A stretch of DNA of 64,000 nucleotides, taken from Sitta carolinensis. Lineage: Eukaryota > Chordata > Aves > Passeriformes > Sittidae. This document shows, in pieces, positions 20,535 to 31,985 of the stretch. Each line of letters begins with the position of its first letter. Positions within the stretch are counted from its first letter, which is position 1. The stretch lies in the NCBI GenBank assembly GCA_032173965.1, contig CM063287.1:7135859-7199858 (forward strand), read 5' to 3'. The translations under genes were made by a program, and so were the position numbers. The notes below the pieces were generated by a model. The model worked only from the letters and a program-made list of their open reading frames with translations. It was not told the origin of the DNA and ran no database searches.

Positions 20535-23010
20535 CCATGTCTGAAAGGGCTGCAGTTGCATGGGTCTATTCTCCCTTTTCCAGGTATGTTTAGCTAGCCG
20601 TCAGCCAGTGCTCCCTATTTTCCCTGAGTTTTGTTTCTGCAAACTAAATTGACCAAATTATGCTCAGGGACCCAGGCTTGCTGATTAGTTTTAGATTTTG
20701 AAAAGCTGCCAACTGCATAAAAGCTTTAACAGCATTTTGGCCATTCTTCTGAATTTAAATCTTAACTGTGGATTAGCTGCCTTAGAGGATTAGGACTGTG
20801 ATGCACCAAACCTGCCACCTTTAGATTCCCACCTTAAGTTGTTATGAACAGAGCCTGGGTCACTAATGAATGTTTTGCTGCATGAGGCCAGGGTCCATAT
20901 GCTGATCTATCACCTGTGCCAATCCTTTCATGGACAGTTGTTTGCAGTTTAAACCTATCTTTCTGGTCAGTGAAATTGCTGTCTAATGCACAACATTTCT
21001 CAGTCTGTAGCATTTATGCTGCTGTGATGAACAATATCCTTAATTCCAAGTTAATGAATTGATGTTAATGAGCATTGTTCACAGATGCTCACACACCTCC
21101 AGAGGGTGGAGAGACCAGTCCCTTAACATCCCAGCAGCCACACGAGGCACAGGGGAGTTCTGCTTGTCCACAGCTTTATGCTGGAGGCTTCTCAAAGTAT
21201 TCTTTTTCCTTGCCTTGAGCTCACTCTCCAGCATGTCTTTGTTGTGCCTTCCTCGAAGCACTTTCAGCTGGCACAGGCACATGGGAGTCTTAGCACACAC
21301 CCAGCAGTGGCCTGTGTGCTTCGTGGGGTGCTTTGTGAGGCTGTGGAGCTGCTCTGTGCCTGAGGTTTTCCTGCTGACTCCTGCTGTAGTCTGGTGGTCC
21401 TGGTGGGAGCTCTGCAGGGCAGCTCTGGATTTGCTGGAGAGCTTTGTGCAGGAGCGTCAAGCTGATTTCACGGCTTTGGAAATGGGACTCTGTGGGAGGT
21501 ACTGCCAAAAGAGATGAGAAATATGCACCCAGAGCTATGTCTGGAGGATTGGAAGGAGTGCCCTGGAGACCTGGGCTTGTGGAGCTGAAGGTTCAAGTGC
21601 AACCTGGCACAGGGTGGAAGGGAGCAACCCTCGGCATATTTGAAATGATCTCCTACAGCCTAATGCGTTATACAGGAAAGCACTTTGGAGAAGTCAGAAG
21701 GGCAGTACTCTGCTTCTGGGCAGTATGAAACAGCTTTTAAAGCCTTGTCTCATGCTTTGCATGAAGGTTTAGTTCACATCTTAACCTGCATTAGGACTGA
21801 GAGTGCTGACAGTCTTTTAGACACTTGCATTTCCTTGTTTTGGCAGTGAGCACTTCCTTGAGTAAGGGGTCATTTTTTCTCCACAGAAACAACACTTTCT
21901 CCAACAAAAGAGTTCTGGATGCATGTTTGTTAAAGGTAAATCTCCCTGGACTTTATTCTGAAATACTCTTGCATTTGTGCTTTTCTATCCTAATGTCCTC
22001 AGCTGGGTATGAAGAATGAAAGTTCATGATTAAGTTGCATTTACCTGCAAAGAAAGAACTCTTCCCTATACCAATTTACCAGGTGTAAAAAAAAGAGAAA
22101 AAAGAAAAAAAGAGAGATCTGTGAAACTTTTTTTTCTCCTCACTGAGCTCTATTAGCAAATCTCTGAGTAATTCTACAGGTTTTGCCCCATTTTCTGTAC
22201 CCCCAGATCTTTGCAAATCAGCTTAGAGGAGACTTCAGAGAGGCAAGGTTAAGAACTGCCTGGTAAGTGAAATTGTGTAGTTAAAGGCTGCCTCAGTCTG
22301 TTCACTTTTTCCTCTCTTTTGGGGAAAGAGAATGGAGCTGAGCTCCAGCAGCGATGGAAACGAACACTTAAATGAGGGACCATTATGAACATCAGTGCTT
22401 AAAGGAAGATGGACAGTGATACTTGACTACCTCTTATAGACCACAATTTTGTAGGTTATTCAGAATGTATTGATTGCCAAGTAGTCTCTGAGCCAAGTGG
22501 ATTTCTCGTTCTTTCTTATTTTCAGTTCCATATTTATTGTTGCAGTAATGAAGACTGTGAGAACAGCTAATAATCTTGTTGCCGCACCAGAGTGAAGCCA
22601 GAAGGGGTCTTTATTGCTCTGTTCTTCTGCTTGTTAAAGTGGCAGGAAGGCTGTTTCCAGCAGGGCATATCCATATCTGTCTATTTTGTCACTTAATGTT
22701 TAGTGCAGTTATTAATTGTGAAGCTGCAATATTTCTGCCATGTAAGGTCAGTCATGTATTGCTGCAGCTCTACTGCTTAGACCTGAGGTTGTCTGAGCTG
22801 CCAAAAGGACCAGCCTTGCCTGTATGTGCAGTGGACAAGGGATCCATTAGAGACAAGATGATGGTGGCGGGATGGCAGCCTCACCACAAAGATGGAAGTG
22901 GCACTGAGGGCTCTTTCAGTCTGCCTTGCTGTGGGCTCAACTATGAAATGACCATTTTGCAGTGTAATGGCAGGGAGTGTACAAAGGACAGAGCCCCCAT
23001 CTCCCCAGAG
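20535..23010. other. Intergenic, no supported gene
   Basis: No exon, RNA gene or transposon recognised. A purine-only run (A/G) occupies 22087-22117. The frame at 21059-21517 (+, 152 codons) and the frame at 22576-23091 (+) show no family resemblance, and the latter runs into a CR1 relic. Confidence 0.55.
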
Positions 23011-23014
23011 GTGT

Positions 23015-23140
23015 TTATGGAAAGGATGAAAGGCACACAGACAAATTACAGCAAGGGAAATTTTCATCAGTTATTAGGAAAGAAAAATTGATCATGAGGG
23101 TGGTGAAATATTGAAATAGGTTATCCTGAGAGCAAGCTCA
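23015..23140 (+). mobile_element. CR1 LINE 3' fragment (plus orientation)
   Basis: The segment with ATGAGGGTGGTGAAATATTG followed by AAATAGGTTATCCTGAGAG closely follows the CR1/L3 3' region recalled as ATGAGGGTGGTGAAACACTG then GAACAGGTTGCCCAGAGAG. Upstream, AAAGGATGAAAGGCACACAG and TTATTAGGAAAGAAAA fit the preceding part of the same region. No coding capacity remains. It is old, with frequent substitutions, and the canonical 3' terminal octamer repeats are not visible. Confidence 0.65.
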
Positions 23141-26089
23141 GCTGACTAACCTGACCTCAGAGCACCTTGCATTGAGGGGGAGATTCCACTTAGAGGAGCT
23201 CGAGATTCCTCCTGTACTTATTTTTTCTATATTTTTGTTTCTAAATTTGAGAGTTCCTGTGCCTTCTGGAAAAGTAATGTGAAAGCCCAGTGGAAAAAAA
23301 AAAATCACGTATCTTTAATGAGCAGCTTGTGCCTTCTGAGCAATCCTTAGGGAACAGCCAGTGAGGAGAGTGAGGCCTGATGCCTAGCCTGGTGTCAGCA
23401 GGCTCCAGCTGTTCATTCCATAAGTATTTCAGTGATATTACAAATTTGGCTGATATAAATCAGAGTGTTCCTTGAAATCCAGCAAATAACAAATCCCACT
23501 GTGTTTTTGGCCCCTACCAGAGAGAGACAATCACCCCCCCACAGTTAAACACATCCCTGAGGAACTTCCCCAGCATTAAACATCACCCTGTGCTGCCTGT
23601 GCCTCACTCCCTGTATGCTGTAAATCCAGGAGAGAGGAGGTTTCTGTTATTTGTACATATTTTGTAAAATAAGTCAGGACCATTGTGGAAACCATACAAA
23701 AAGAAAATTGTGGCACAGAAACAATCACATACTTTCTGGATCTGCTGAAACTAGCCTGGGCTCAAGCAGAGCAGGATGGTGTGGGTGAGCTGACACTGCT
23801 GTCCCTTGGCGCTACCTTGAGAATTCCTACTGGGAAATTAGTTTCATGTGACTGTTTGCTTTGTTCCCACAGTGAAGGTAAGATGGAAGTTGTCCCTCTG
23901 AACAAAGTTCCTCAGTAGCAGGTGAGAGTCCCACTCGTGGGACTGGAAGGAGGTGTGCTGCCCTGGTGTCAGAAAGCAGCAGGACTTGAGGTAATTCTAC
24001 CAAATCTTAACAGAAAGATGTGGAAACAAAACAAGCAGGGGGGAACAAAAGTGAAAACCAATAATTCCAAATCAGAGCCTAAATCAAAGGGAAAAAAAAA
24101 AAAATGTATATATTGGTTGTGGACAAGTTCTGGTCTGGAATTTCTGTTTTGTACTTGTTGGTATGGGTGGGGCAATGGATCATAAGGCAGAAAACATAAC
24201 TTTAATACGGTTTCTATGTTGCTGATTCTGAATTCAAATCACAGAGCATTTAATCATTGTCAGCTATAGAGGTCTGTTGACTTCTAGGCCATTAACAAAA
24301 TGATATAATGTCCCTGACAGGAAATAAAACATCCTTTGGAACTTGTCAGGTTGGGTTAAAGAGCTGAGGCTTGCTCTGCTGAAGGCTTCCTGCAGCTGTG
24401 AGGCAGCTGGCACTGGATTCAGTGTCCTCAGCACCTGAATCAGCCATGGAGCAAGGCAGCTGGAGCACTGGCCCCGTGTGCCTGGCAGGGCTGCATGGCC
24501 CTGCCCACCTTGGTGGCACAGAGGGACACAGCAGGAGCAGAGCAGCCAAAACCAGTGTTGCCTGTCTGCAAACCAATGCAGACTGGCTGTGACAGTCTTT
24601 TCCTAGACACTGCACTTCCAATGTTTTCAACATGTTCATTTACTTGTTTTGGCCTACAGAGCATAAACCCAGTATTATCTTCCAGAAAGAAATGCTTCTG
24701 TCCTGTTTTCAGCAGGAATACAGTTAATTTCTTCTGGGTAGCTGATACAGTGCTGTGTTTTGGACAATCCGTGTTTTAGACTTTATCAGCCTCTGATGTC
24801 TTGGTGTGGGAGTTGGAATGAGAACCAAGCATAAAACTTTTTTTGATGCATTTTAACCACAGCTGCAGTTTATTATCAGGCAATGGTAAATAAATAGTAT
24901 GGGGCAACAGGGGTGGGTGTGTAGTGTGGGGATTTTCACCCCATTTTCAGTTTCTCAGCATTCAGACACACTCGGTGTTTTGGGAAGCTGCTCAGTGTTG
25001 TTACTGGATTTTCCCCATCATTTTAATAATAACACCTTATCTTGTCTTTGTCCCATCATTGTGCTGATAGTTTCAAACCAGGTGAAGACTCCTCTGCTGA
25101 TACTAATGGCAGGTTTCAGTTCTGTGGAACTGCTCTGCATGCTGGAAGAAATGAGGGTGAAAAAGGCAAAATTTCCTTTCCCAGCTACGTTTTGCTGTGA
25201 TGTGCCCAAATTTCGTCTGTTGTACTTGGAATCAGGACTCAGTAGCAAAGAAAAGGAGCAGAAATGCGTGTGCACACATGTGGCTGGGCCAAAATCTGAG
25301 GACACCTGGAGTTATACATTATATTTACAGTGTGGTCAGGTTTTGCTTTTAGATGTACCTGTTTTGCTGCCTGTTTTTGCCTTTGCCACAGGGAACAATG
25401 GAAGACAGAATCCTTGCTACTTGAGAGAATTAATTTCTTTGTCTTAATTTTGTCATTTAACACAATAACATGTAGCTAGAGTCAGCAGATGTGATACAGC
25501 TTACTGGGAATGAATAAATAATTAGCAGAAATACGTGGGCTGTGCTTCTACAAAGCTTATTTGTATTTCAAACTAGGATAGGAGCAAGTTCACAGTTATT
25601 CTTGCACCACAGATGTCTTGTCTCCTTGTCAAAAAAATTCCTATATCTTTCCTCCCTCTGTTGTGTCTCTACAACAGTTCCTCTGCTTCAGAAAAGTGAA
25701 ACCTTGGACTAGTGTTTGCATTAAAGATTTTCTTTTACACTTGGACCAGCTTTTCTGTACAGAATTATTTTCTCCCTCTGCTCTAAAATGCCAGCATCTC
25801 CCTTTCCTCGGACTGGTCTCTTTTGAAGAGCATTTTGCAATGTTGCACAGAAGAATGTCACCCAAAATTAAACAGTGTGGAATTGCCTCAGTGTATTGCT
25901 CATCTTGCAGCTCAGACCAGGTTGTATTCTGGCCAGGGACAAGGCAATGACATGAGAACCTAGAGCTGACTGTACAGTGTTATTTTTTATTATAGACAGG
26001 ATAACAGGCTCAACTGTCTGCCAAATTCCCTGTCTTTGCCACACCCTTCTTACCTTCTTCTTCTGTTTGTATTAGATTAGTGAAGTATA

Positions 26090-26210
26090 GAGAATATTTA
26101 ATTAAGTTTAATTGCATGACAGCTTAAAAGTGGGAAGGTAATTGCTCATTTAATTATTGTGCTGCTTCGTGCTTAAGGTGTGTGTATAATTGCTCTTTTT
26201 ATAAGGACAG
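26090..26210. promoter_or_regulatory. Candidate enhancer block rich in homeodomain half-sites
   Basis: TTTAATTAAG, TTTAATTGCATG, GGTAATTGCTC, TTTAATTATTG and TATAATTGCTC lie within about 120 bases, embedded in non-repetitive sequence. The repeated TAATTGC core suggests several related sites. Function is inferred from motif density only. Confidence 0.28.
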
Positions 26211-28305
26211 TCAACTTTGCAAGCTTGCATGAAATTAAAACAGCCCCATACCTTTTCAAAATGAAACTAAGCAAGGAGAGAGGTGCATTCTGTCACCCCA
26301 GTCATTCTCCCTTCTTCTGTCAATTTTGAATGGTGTTGCTGCCCCTCCATGACATTTTTGCACTGGGAAGGACTGTAACATTAATCACATAACCCATTCT
26401 CTTTTGCCTGTTTTTCATTAACAGTTGTAGAACATGCTGAGCTCTTGGAATTGCAGATGTGCCAGTGCAAATTATAATTTCCTGCACTGTCTTCCTTAAT
26501 TATTTATACAGTGGCAACCCAATATATCATGGAATTTGACTATGTTATACAGTCAAAGGTTAAGTGATTCCTAGTTATGAGTGCTAATAGGAGGAGGCTT
26601 TTCCAGTGTGCATAAGGATTCTCAAAGGTGTCTAAACAACTGCTCTTCTTTGCAACATTTCAATTCTCTTCCACCCTGTCTAGTACCAGCAGTGAGGCTG
26701 AGATATGGAGGTTTTGGCAATTCTGTAATGCCTGGAGCATCTGCCCGTGGTGTCCAAAGGATGATTTCCCTGTAGAAGTCACCAGAGTGGGAGAAGCAGA
26801 GCAGCAAAAGGAGAAAGCCAGCTATTCAAACACAATCACTTTTGTAATTGCAAGGGGACTCAGCTCGAGGCAATTGCAGGCTCTAAAAGATTATTTTTTG
26901 TTTGAATAGCAAACAGTTAGATTATATGAAACCCCAGTGCAAAAAGTCCCTGTGTAGCCATTAGGCAAGCCACAGAATTCCCCAGACTCTCTCAAGGTTA
27001 CTGTCAAATTAATTTCTGGGTTGATGGGTCCTTTCCCAAGTGGGAGGTGATGGGGGGTTGCATGTGCCAGGGGGTCTTTATAATGAGCTAGTGCTTTTCT
27101 GTGGTGGCTGATGTGACGCGAGGCCAGCACTGTGTGAAAGCTCCTGCCAGAGGAGCAACGGGCTGGAGCTGCAGACAGAGTTCCAAAGGACAGTGAATGT
27201 CTGCACTGGGGCCGTCCCCAGCCCGCAGCTACCCCGGTCACTTCCCTCCAGGCTGCTCTCCTGCTTTGGAGGGTGGGGCCATCGAGATTAACTCAGTCCT
27301 GGCCCTTGGTGCAGTCCAGAGCCCCTGGGGAACCTCTCCTGTGCATTCCTGTCACTGGCAGCAGCTTCCAGCCTTTCCACTCTCAGTTTGTATCCCCTAC
27401 ACATCTCCCACCCTTGAGACCCCAGAGCTTCTCCACTGTTTCAGCATTCCTCCTGCAGCTCAGGTTTGTTTCCGAGTCAGTACACGAAGGAGGTGATTTG
27501 GCCTTTCAGTAGCTCTTGGGGAGCTGCTGGCATTCAGACCATATACTTCCCACTGTGAATCCTATGGCTGTCGTGGAAACTTTTGTCAGCAAGATAAAGT
27601 TTAGTGATAAAGCAGCAAGTACATTTATGGCATAAGCACTAGGGTAAGAAAAGTTTAGTGAAAATACATGACATCCTTTCTTGCCTCATCTTTTGACTGC
27701 TGTCAGAGGGGAAAAACACAAGATGTTTCCTCTCAAGAAAACAAGAGAGCACCAAACTTGATATTTGATATTTCAGCTTTTGTAAGATATTTGAAAGACC
27801 TGTAGGTACACATTGCCCAGTGCTAGGTAATTCCTACTAGTCTGTCTGCTGGGGGAGTGGAGAGGCAGGATTTAGAGGGTGATGATCTGTGAAAGCAAGT
27901 TTCCTTGCATGGTCTGGAAAAGGAGAGTGAGTAGTTGGCATTAAAAGTGGGATAGTGGAAGAGGAGGAATCCAGAATCAGTAGGACTCTGATGCGTTCAT
28001 AGAGACAAGGAAATCACTGCTTTGCACAGGGCTGTGCCAGCCTCTGGCGAGTCCCAGAGCTGCTGGGATAAGATTCCTGGTAAGACAGCTCCATTTAAGC
28101 ACTGACTCCTGGCACCACAGGATACAGCCAGTTCTCTGCTGCCTGCAAGCCAGCAAACCCCAGCTCCTGATGGGGTTGGAGAGAGCTGTTTTAGGAAGTG
28201 TCCTCTCTAAGGCAGAAGGCTTCCAAGCCAGCCAGAAATGTAATGCCTGGCATAGTGTAATGTTTACAGCCTAATAATGCTGTTAAATCCATGTTAAAGT
28301 TTGGG

Positions 28306-28329
28306 TTTTTTTTTTTTTTTTTTTTTTTT
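28306..28329 (+). repeat. Poly(T) run, 24 bases, ending in CTAG
   Basis: An uninterrupted T run is immediately followed by CTAGG. It looks like an extreme polypyrimidine tract plus AG, but no open frame or donor downstream supports an exon. Confidence 0.9.
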
Positions 28330-29111
28330 CTAGGAGAAACTGTGAGGAGGAATAGAGAGATTCTGCAGTGGAAAAATGAATTTTCAAATTTTATTTTTAA
28401 TCACCTAGAATAGAAGCATAGCCATGGGGTGTGCAGAGCTGTGGGAGCAAGAGAAGTTGTGCTCAGCAGATGATGAGGTAATGAGGTAACTTCTGGCAGG
28501 ATTGACCAAAATGAGTGACATGTGAATGTGGTTAATGCCATTAATGTTGAATTAAACTCATATGAAGACTGTTTGGGTAATCAGCTGCTTTATTTGATGA
28601 GCGTCCAGTGATTGTGATTTTCTTCCACCTGCCACCTGAACCTCATCTACTGATTTGGAACACCAGGTAATCAAGTGCTAATTTCATCAGCTGTGTGGCC
28701 TGGGAATTTATAGTCTGAAAGTTGTGTTGCCCATTCATGGGCTGTGTTTCTCCAGATTTGGACGTTTTAGTTGCACTTAAGTGCTCTCTTCTGTGTTTAA
28801 CAGGACCATCTCTTTCTAGGTGCTGCCATTTTTCTAAGAAGTGTCTGTGGGAAACAGCCATTGCCTGCTGTGGGTGAGTACAGCATTACTGCATAGGCAG
28901 TTACAGGTCAAGAACAGGAGTTGGAAATGTGCTTGAATGCTTTGCCTGAATCCTCAGTTTGTTCAAACAAATGTGGTGTATTTTTTTCAGAGGAAAAATA
29001 ATTAAAATCTTTCTTAATGGGTGTTTTGTAGATAACAATAGTGTCCCAGAGTCAATAAAGTTAATATGACTTTTAGACAAACTGTTTAATCCTATAGGCT
29101 TTTTCTCCTTC

Positions 29112-29169
29112 CCTTTTTTTTTTTTTCTTGTTTTTTTTTGTTTGTTTGTTTTGTTTGTTTTTGTTAATT
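29112..29169 (+). repeat. T-rich (TTTG)n low-complexity tract
   Basis: T runs interrupted by single C or G, passing into repeated TTTG units. Simple-sequence DNA with no coding meaning. Confidence 0.9.
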
Positions 29170-31932
29170 TGCTGCAAAAAATAAATCCTTACCTCGAATG
29201 AAGTAGCAAAATGGCAACCAAGACTTTTCCCCTCCAGGAAAGGAAAATTTTCTCTTATGCTTCATGTTGAAAGCACAAAAAGAAGTTGATAAATTCAATG
29301 CCTCAATGCCAGTAATTTGCTTTCTTGGAAATGTCACACAGACTTACTAAAAAATCTTGAGTTGAAAGACCTATAGAAAGAAGTCTTAATGGATGTTTTT
29401 ATCATTATTATACATGGTTTCTTCAAAAATGTAGAAATAACGTGGGAAAAGGAAAGGTCAAGCAAAAGTGGTTCTGTGTAATTTTGCTCTTGGAAAGCAC
29501 AAAGCATAACTGGAATTTCTAGCACTCCTCTGGAGGTGGGTCCAGTTACCTAGGGGTCTGGGAGAATATAAGAGATGGGATGTGTGATGACAGGCTTACT
29601 TTCCAGGAGAAAATGGATTAATCTTGCACAATGATTTCAGAGAAGTGAACTCACTTTAAAATTTCTGTTCTTATTTTACCTTTAAGGTTTCAGGAACACC
29701 CAAACTTTTCTGCTGAAAAACACTTGTATATGTGAGAATCACACAAACAAAAGCTGAAAACAAATCCACTTACCCTACAACCTATTGGATCCAGTAGCTT
29801 GGCAAAATTAGGTGTTGGGTTTCTCAGGTGCTGCTGACCTGAAGTGTAAACGTTGTTCCAGAGTGGTTGTTGGTGTTTGCCATCTGATGAAGTGTAGGTG
29901 TGTTGGCTGAGCTGGTGCAAATGTTGCCTTTACCTGGGAGCAAAGCAGCTCTAGATCTCCTGGAGCAGTTTTGTGCTTCTAGGCTGTTCTGATCTCTCCA
30001 GCTCTTCAGGTGCTTTGCTTTGCCCTTAATGATAGCCCCGCAGTTCTGCTGGGCCAGTTCTGGTTGCTTTTCCAGACACACCCCAGGAGTGCCCGGGGCT
30101 TTATTCTGTATGGGGAAAACTGACATTCCCCTCCCGGGAAGGAAAAACTTCAGAGCGCAGAGAGGAAAAGGAAGGGAAAGCTCCCCAGGCAGGGAATAGG
30201 CAGGAGAAGCTGGCATGAACTGCTGTGCAGCAGGAACACAGGAGGTGATTTGATGAGGAAAGGAGAGGTTTTCAAAGGGCAAGTACTTACAAAGATTAAA
30301 TGTTACAGAGCTTGATCTGCAGCTGGTAAACAGGAAAATGCCAGGGTGGTATTTCTGATGTGAATGTCTCTGCAGATTAACAGTAATTAAAGCTGGTCTT
30401 AGTCTGCTTGGGGCTTTCTTTTCCCTCAGTGTCCACATGCTTAGCCATTAATGTTAAGAATCAAGTATATTAATACCATTTTAAAATGTCTATATTTTTT
30501 TTCCCGTATGGAAACTCTAGTAGATTATGGATCAAGTTTGTACTGTGTAAACCCAATTACTCCAGTGACACTTCCTCTGTTATTGTACCTCTTTTTAACT
30601 GCATCTCTCATTTATAATACCATATATTTATGATATATCATGCTTAAACTCCCCCATACAAACCACTCAGACATCAATAATATTAGCTGGACTGGCAACA
30701 GAAGTTGCAGACAATTTGGGCGTCTTGACCTAATTCTCCTTTGCTGTCAACATGCTTCTTTTTCCAAGAATATTTGCATTGAGAAAGAGCACATTGTTCT
30801 CTGGAAGATGCTCTTTTTTTATGCAGGATGGCTTGTCTTTGGGACTGTAGAATCCATTGAGCTGCGTGCTTGTTAAATTGTGCCCTGAACTTTTTCACTG
30901 AGCAGCACGGGGATGAATCAATCTCCTTGACCTGGGCCCTGATGTGAGTTGAGCTGAGTGTTTCTCTACGTTCACCTGCTGCAAAGCTTGAGAAAATAAG
31001 ATTCTGCCATCCTGGATGCAGCTCTCTGTTTATATACAACAGGCAGTCATAAGGCAGTTGCATCAAAGGCTAATTCCAGGGACCAGGATTGCAGTTTAAA
31101 CCCCTGTATTAGCATATCATTGCATATGTATATATTCTAGCACCATCTAGCAGTTTTCCATGGTAATGTCTGAAATAATAAAACATAAAATAATAAAACA
31201 ATGCTTAATCCAAGTTCATATGTAGTCTGGAAAGAAAACCCCACTGAGTTATCTTTCATGCCCAGCCTTATGTACAGATGTAATCTTACTGCTGGGCTGG
31301 GACTGTGGATCCTGTTTGTTTCCTGTTCAGGTGGCATTTGGAATCAAGCAGTTACAATCTGCCTAAGCAGTTCTACTGATAAGCAAGGTCATACCACCCA
31401 AGAGTTTGTACTTCCCAGTGTATCAGTTTGGTCACTTTGCTGTCTCCCACCTGAGGGCTGTGAGCACATCAAATGGAAGATAAAGTGCTGTTCTGAGCCC
31501 CAGCAGGGAGAGGCTGGAGTTGCAGCGACTGAGTCCTTGCAGGAGGTGCAGTGGAGTGTTCCTGGAGCCCCGTGTCTCTAATAAAGCTGTTGTGAGAGCT
31601 GCAGATTGATGGCACGCCCGGTCCAATGCACAGCTTTTCCCCCCTTCCCTCAGGTGGTACTGCTGCCCTACATGTGCAGTGGGGCTCGCTTCCAAGAGCT
31701 AAACTGGCAGGATTTAACCTCACAGAAACAGTCTGAGCCTGTGAAGAATGTCAGTGTGCTCAGCAGCCACGTTCTGTGTATCAGAGACATTAGACCATAA
31801 TTACCTGGTGGTGGGTAATAGGTGGGTGGGGAGGAAAGGCAGTGGATTTTAGGCAGTTCTGAATCAAAAAACAAGAAATGCACAAATCATTGTGTGTGAT
31901 GTAAAATGAGAACCCTGGCAGATTAAAACCTG

Positions 31933-31935
<3 letters not shown>

Positions 31936-31982
<47 letters not shown>
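31936..31982 (+). repeat. Poly(T) run, 47 bases
   Basis: The longest homopolymer in the window. It could be a poly(A) tail of something inserted in minus orientation, in which case the body would lie to the right (above 31983). I see no recognisable retrocopy or SINE there and no target-site duplication. Exact length may be affected by assembly. Confidence 0.95.

Positions 31983-31985
<3 letters not shown>

Noticed and set aside
22576..23091. 171-codon plus-strand open frame
   Set aside because: It has no recognisable domain, and its 3' part overlaps the CR1 3' relic.
24899..25447. 182-codon plus-strand open frame
   Set aside because: No family resemblance, no splice signals that make sense, and ordinary base composition for the desert.
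28306..28333. Poly(T)-CTAG as a splice acceptor of an unannotated exon
   Set aside because: There is no open frame or convincing donor downstream. Homopolymer plus AG is a common coincidence.
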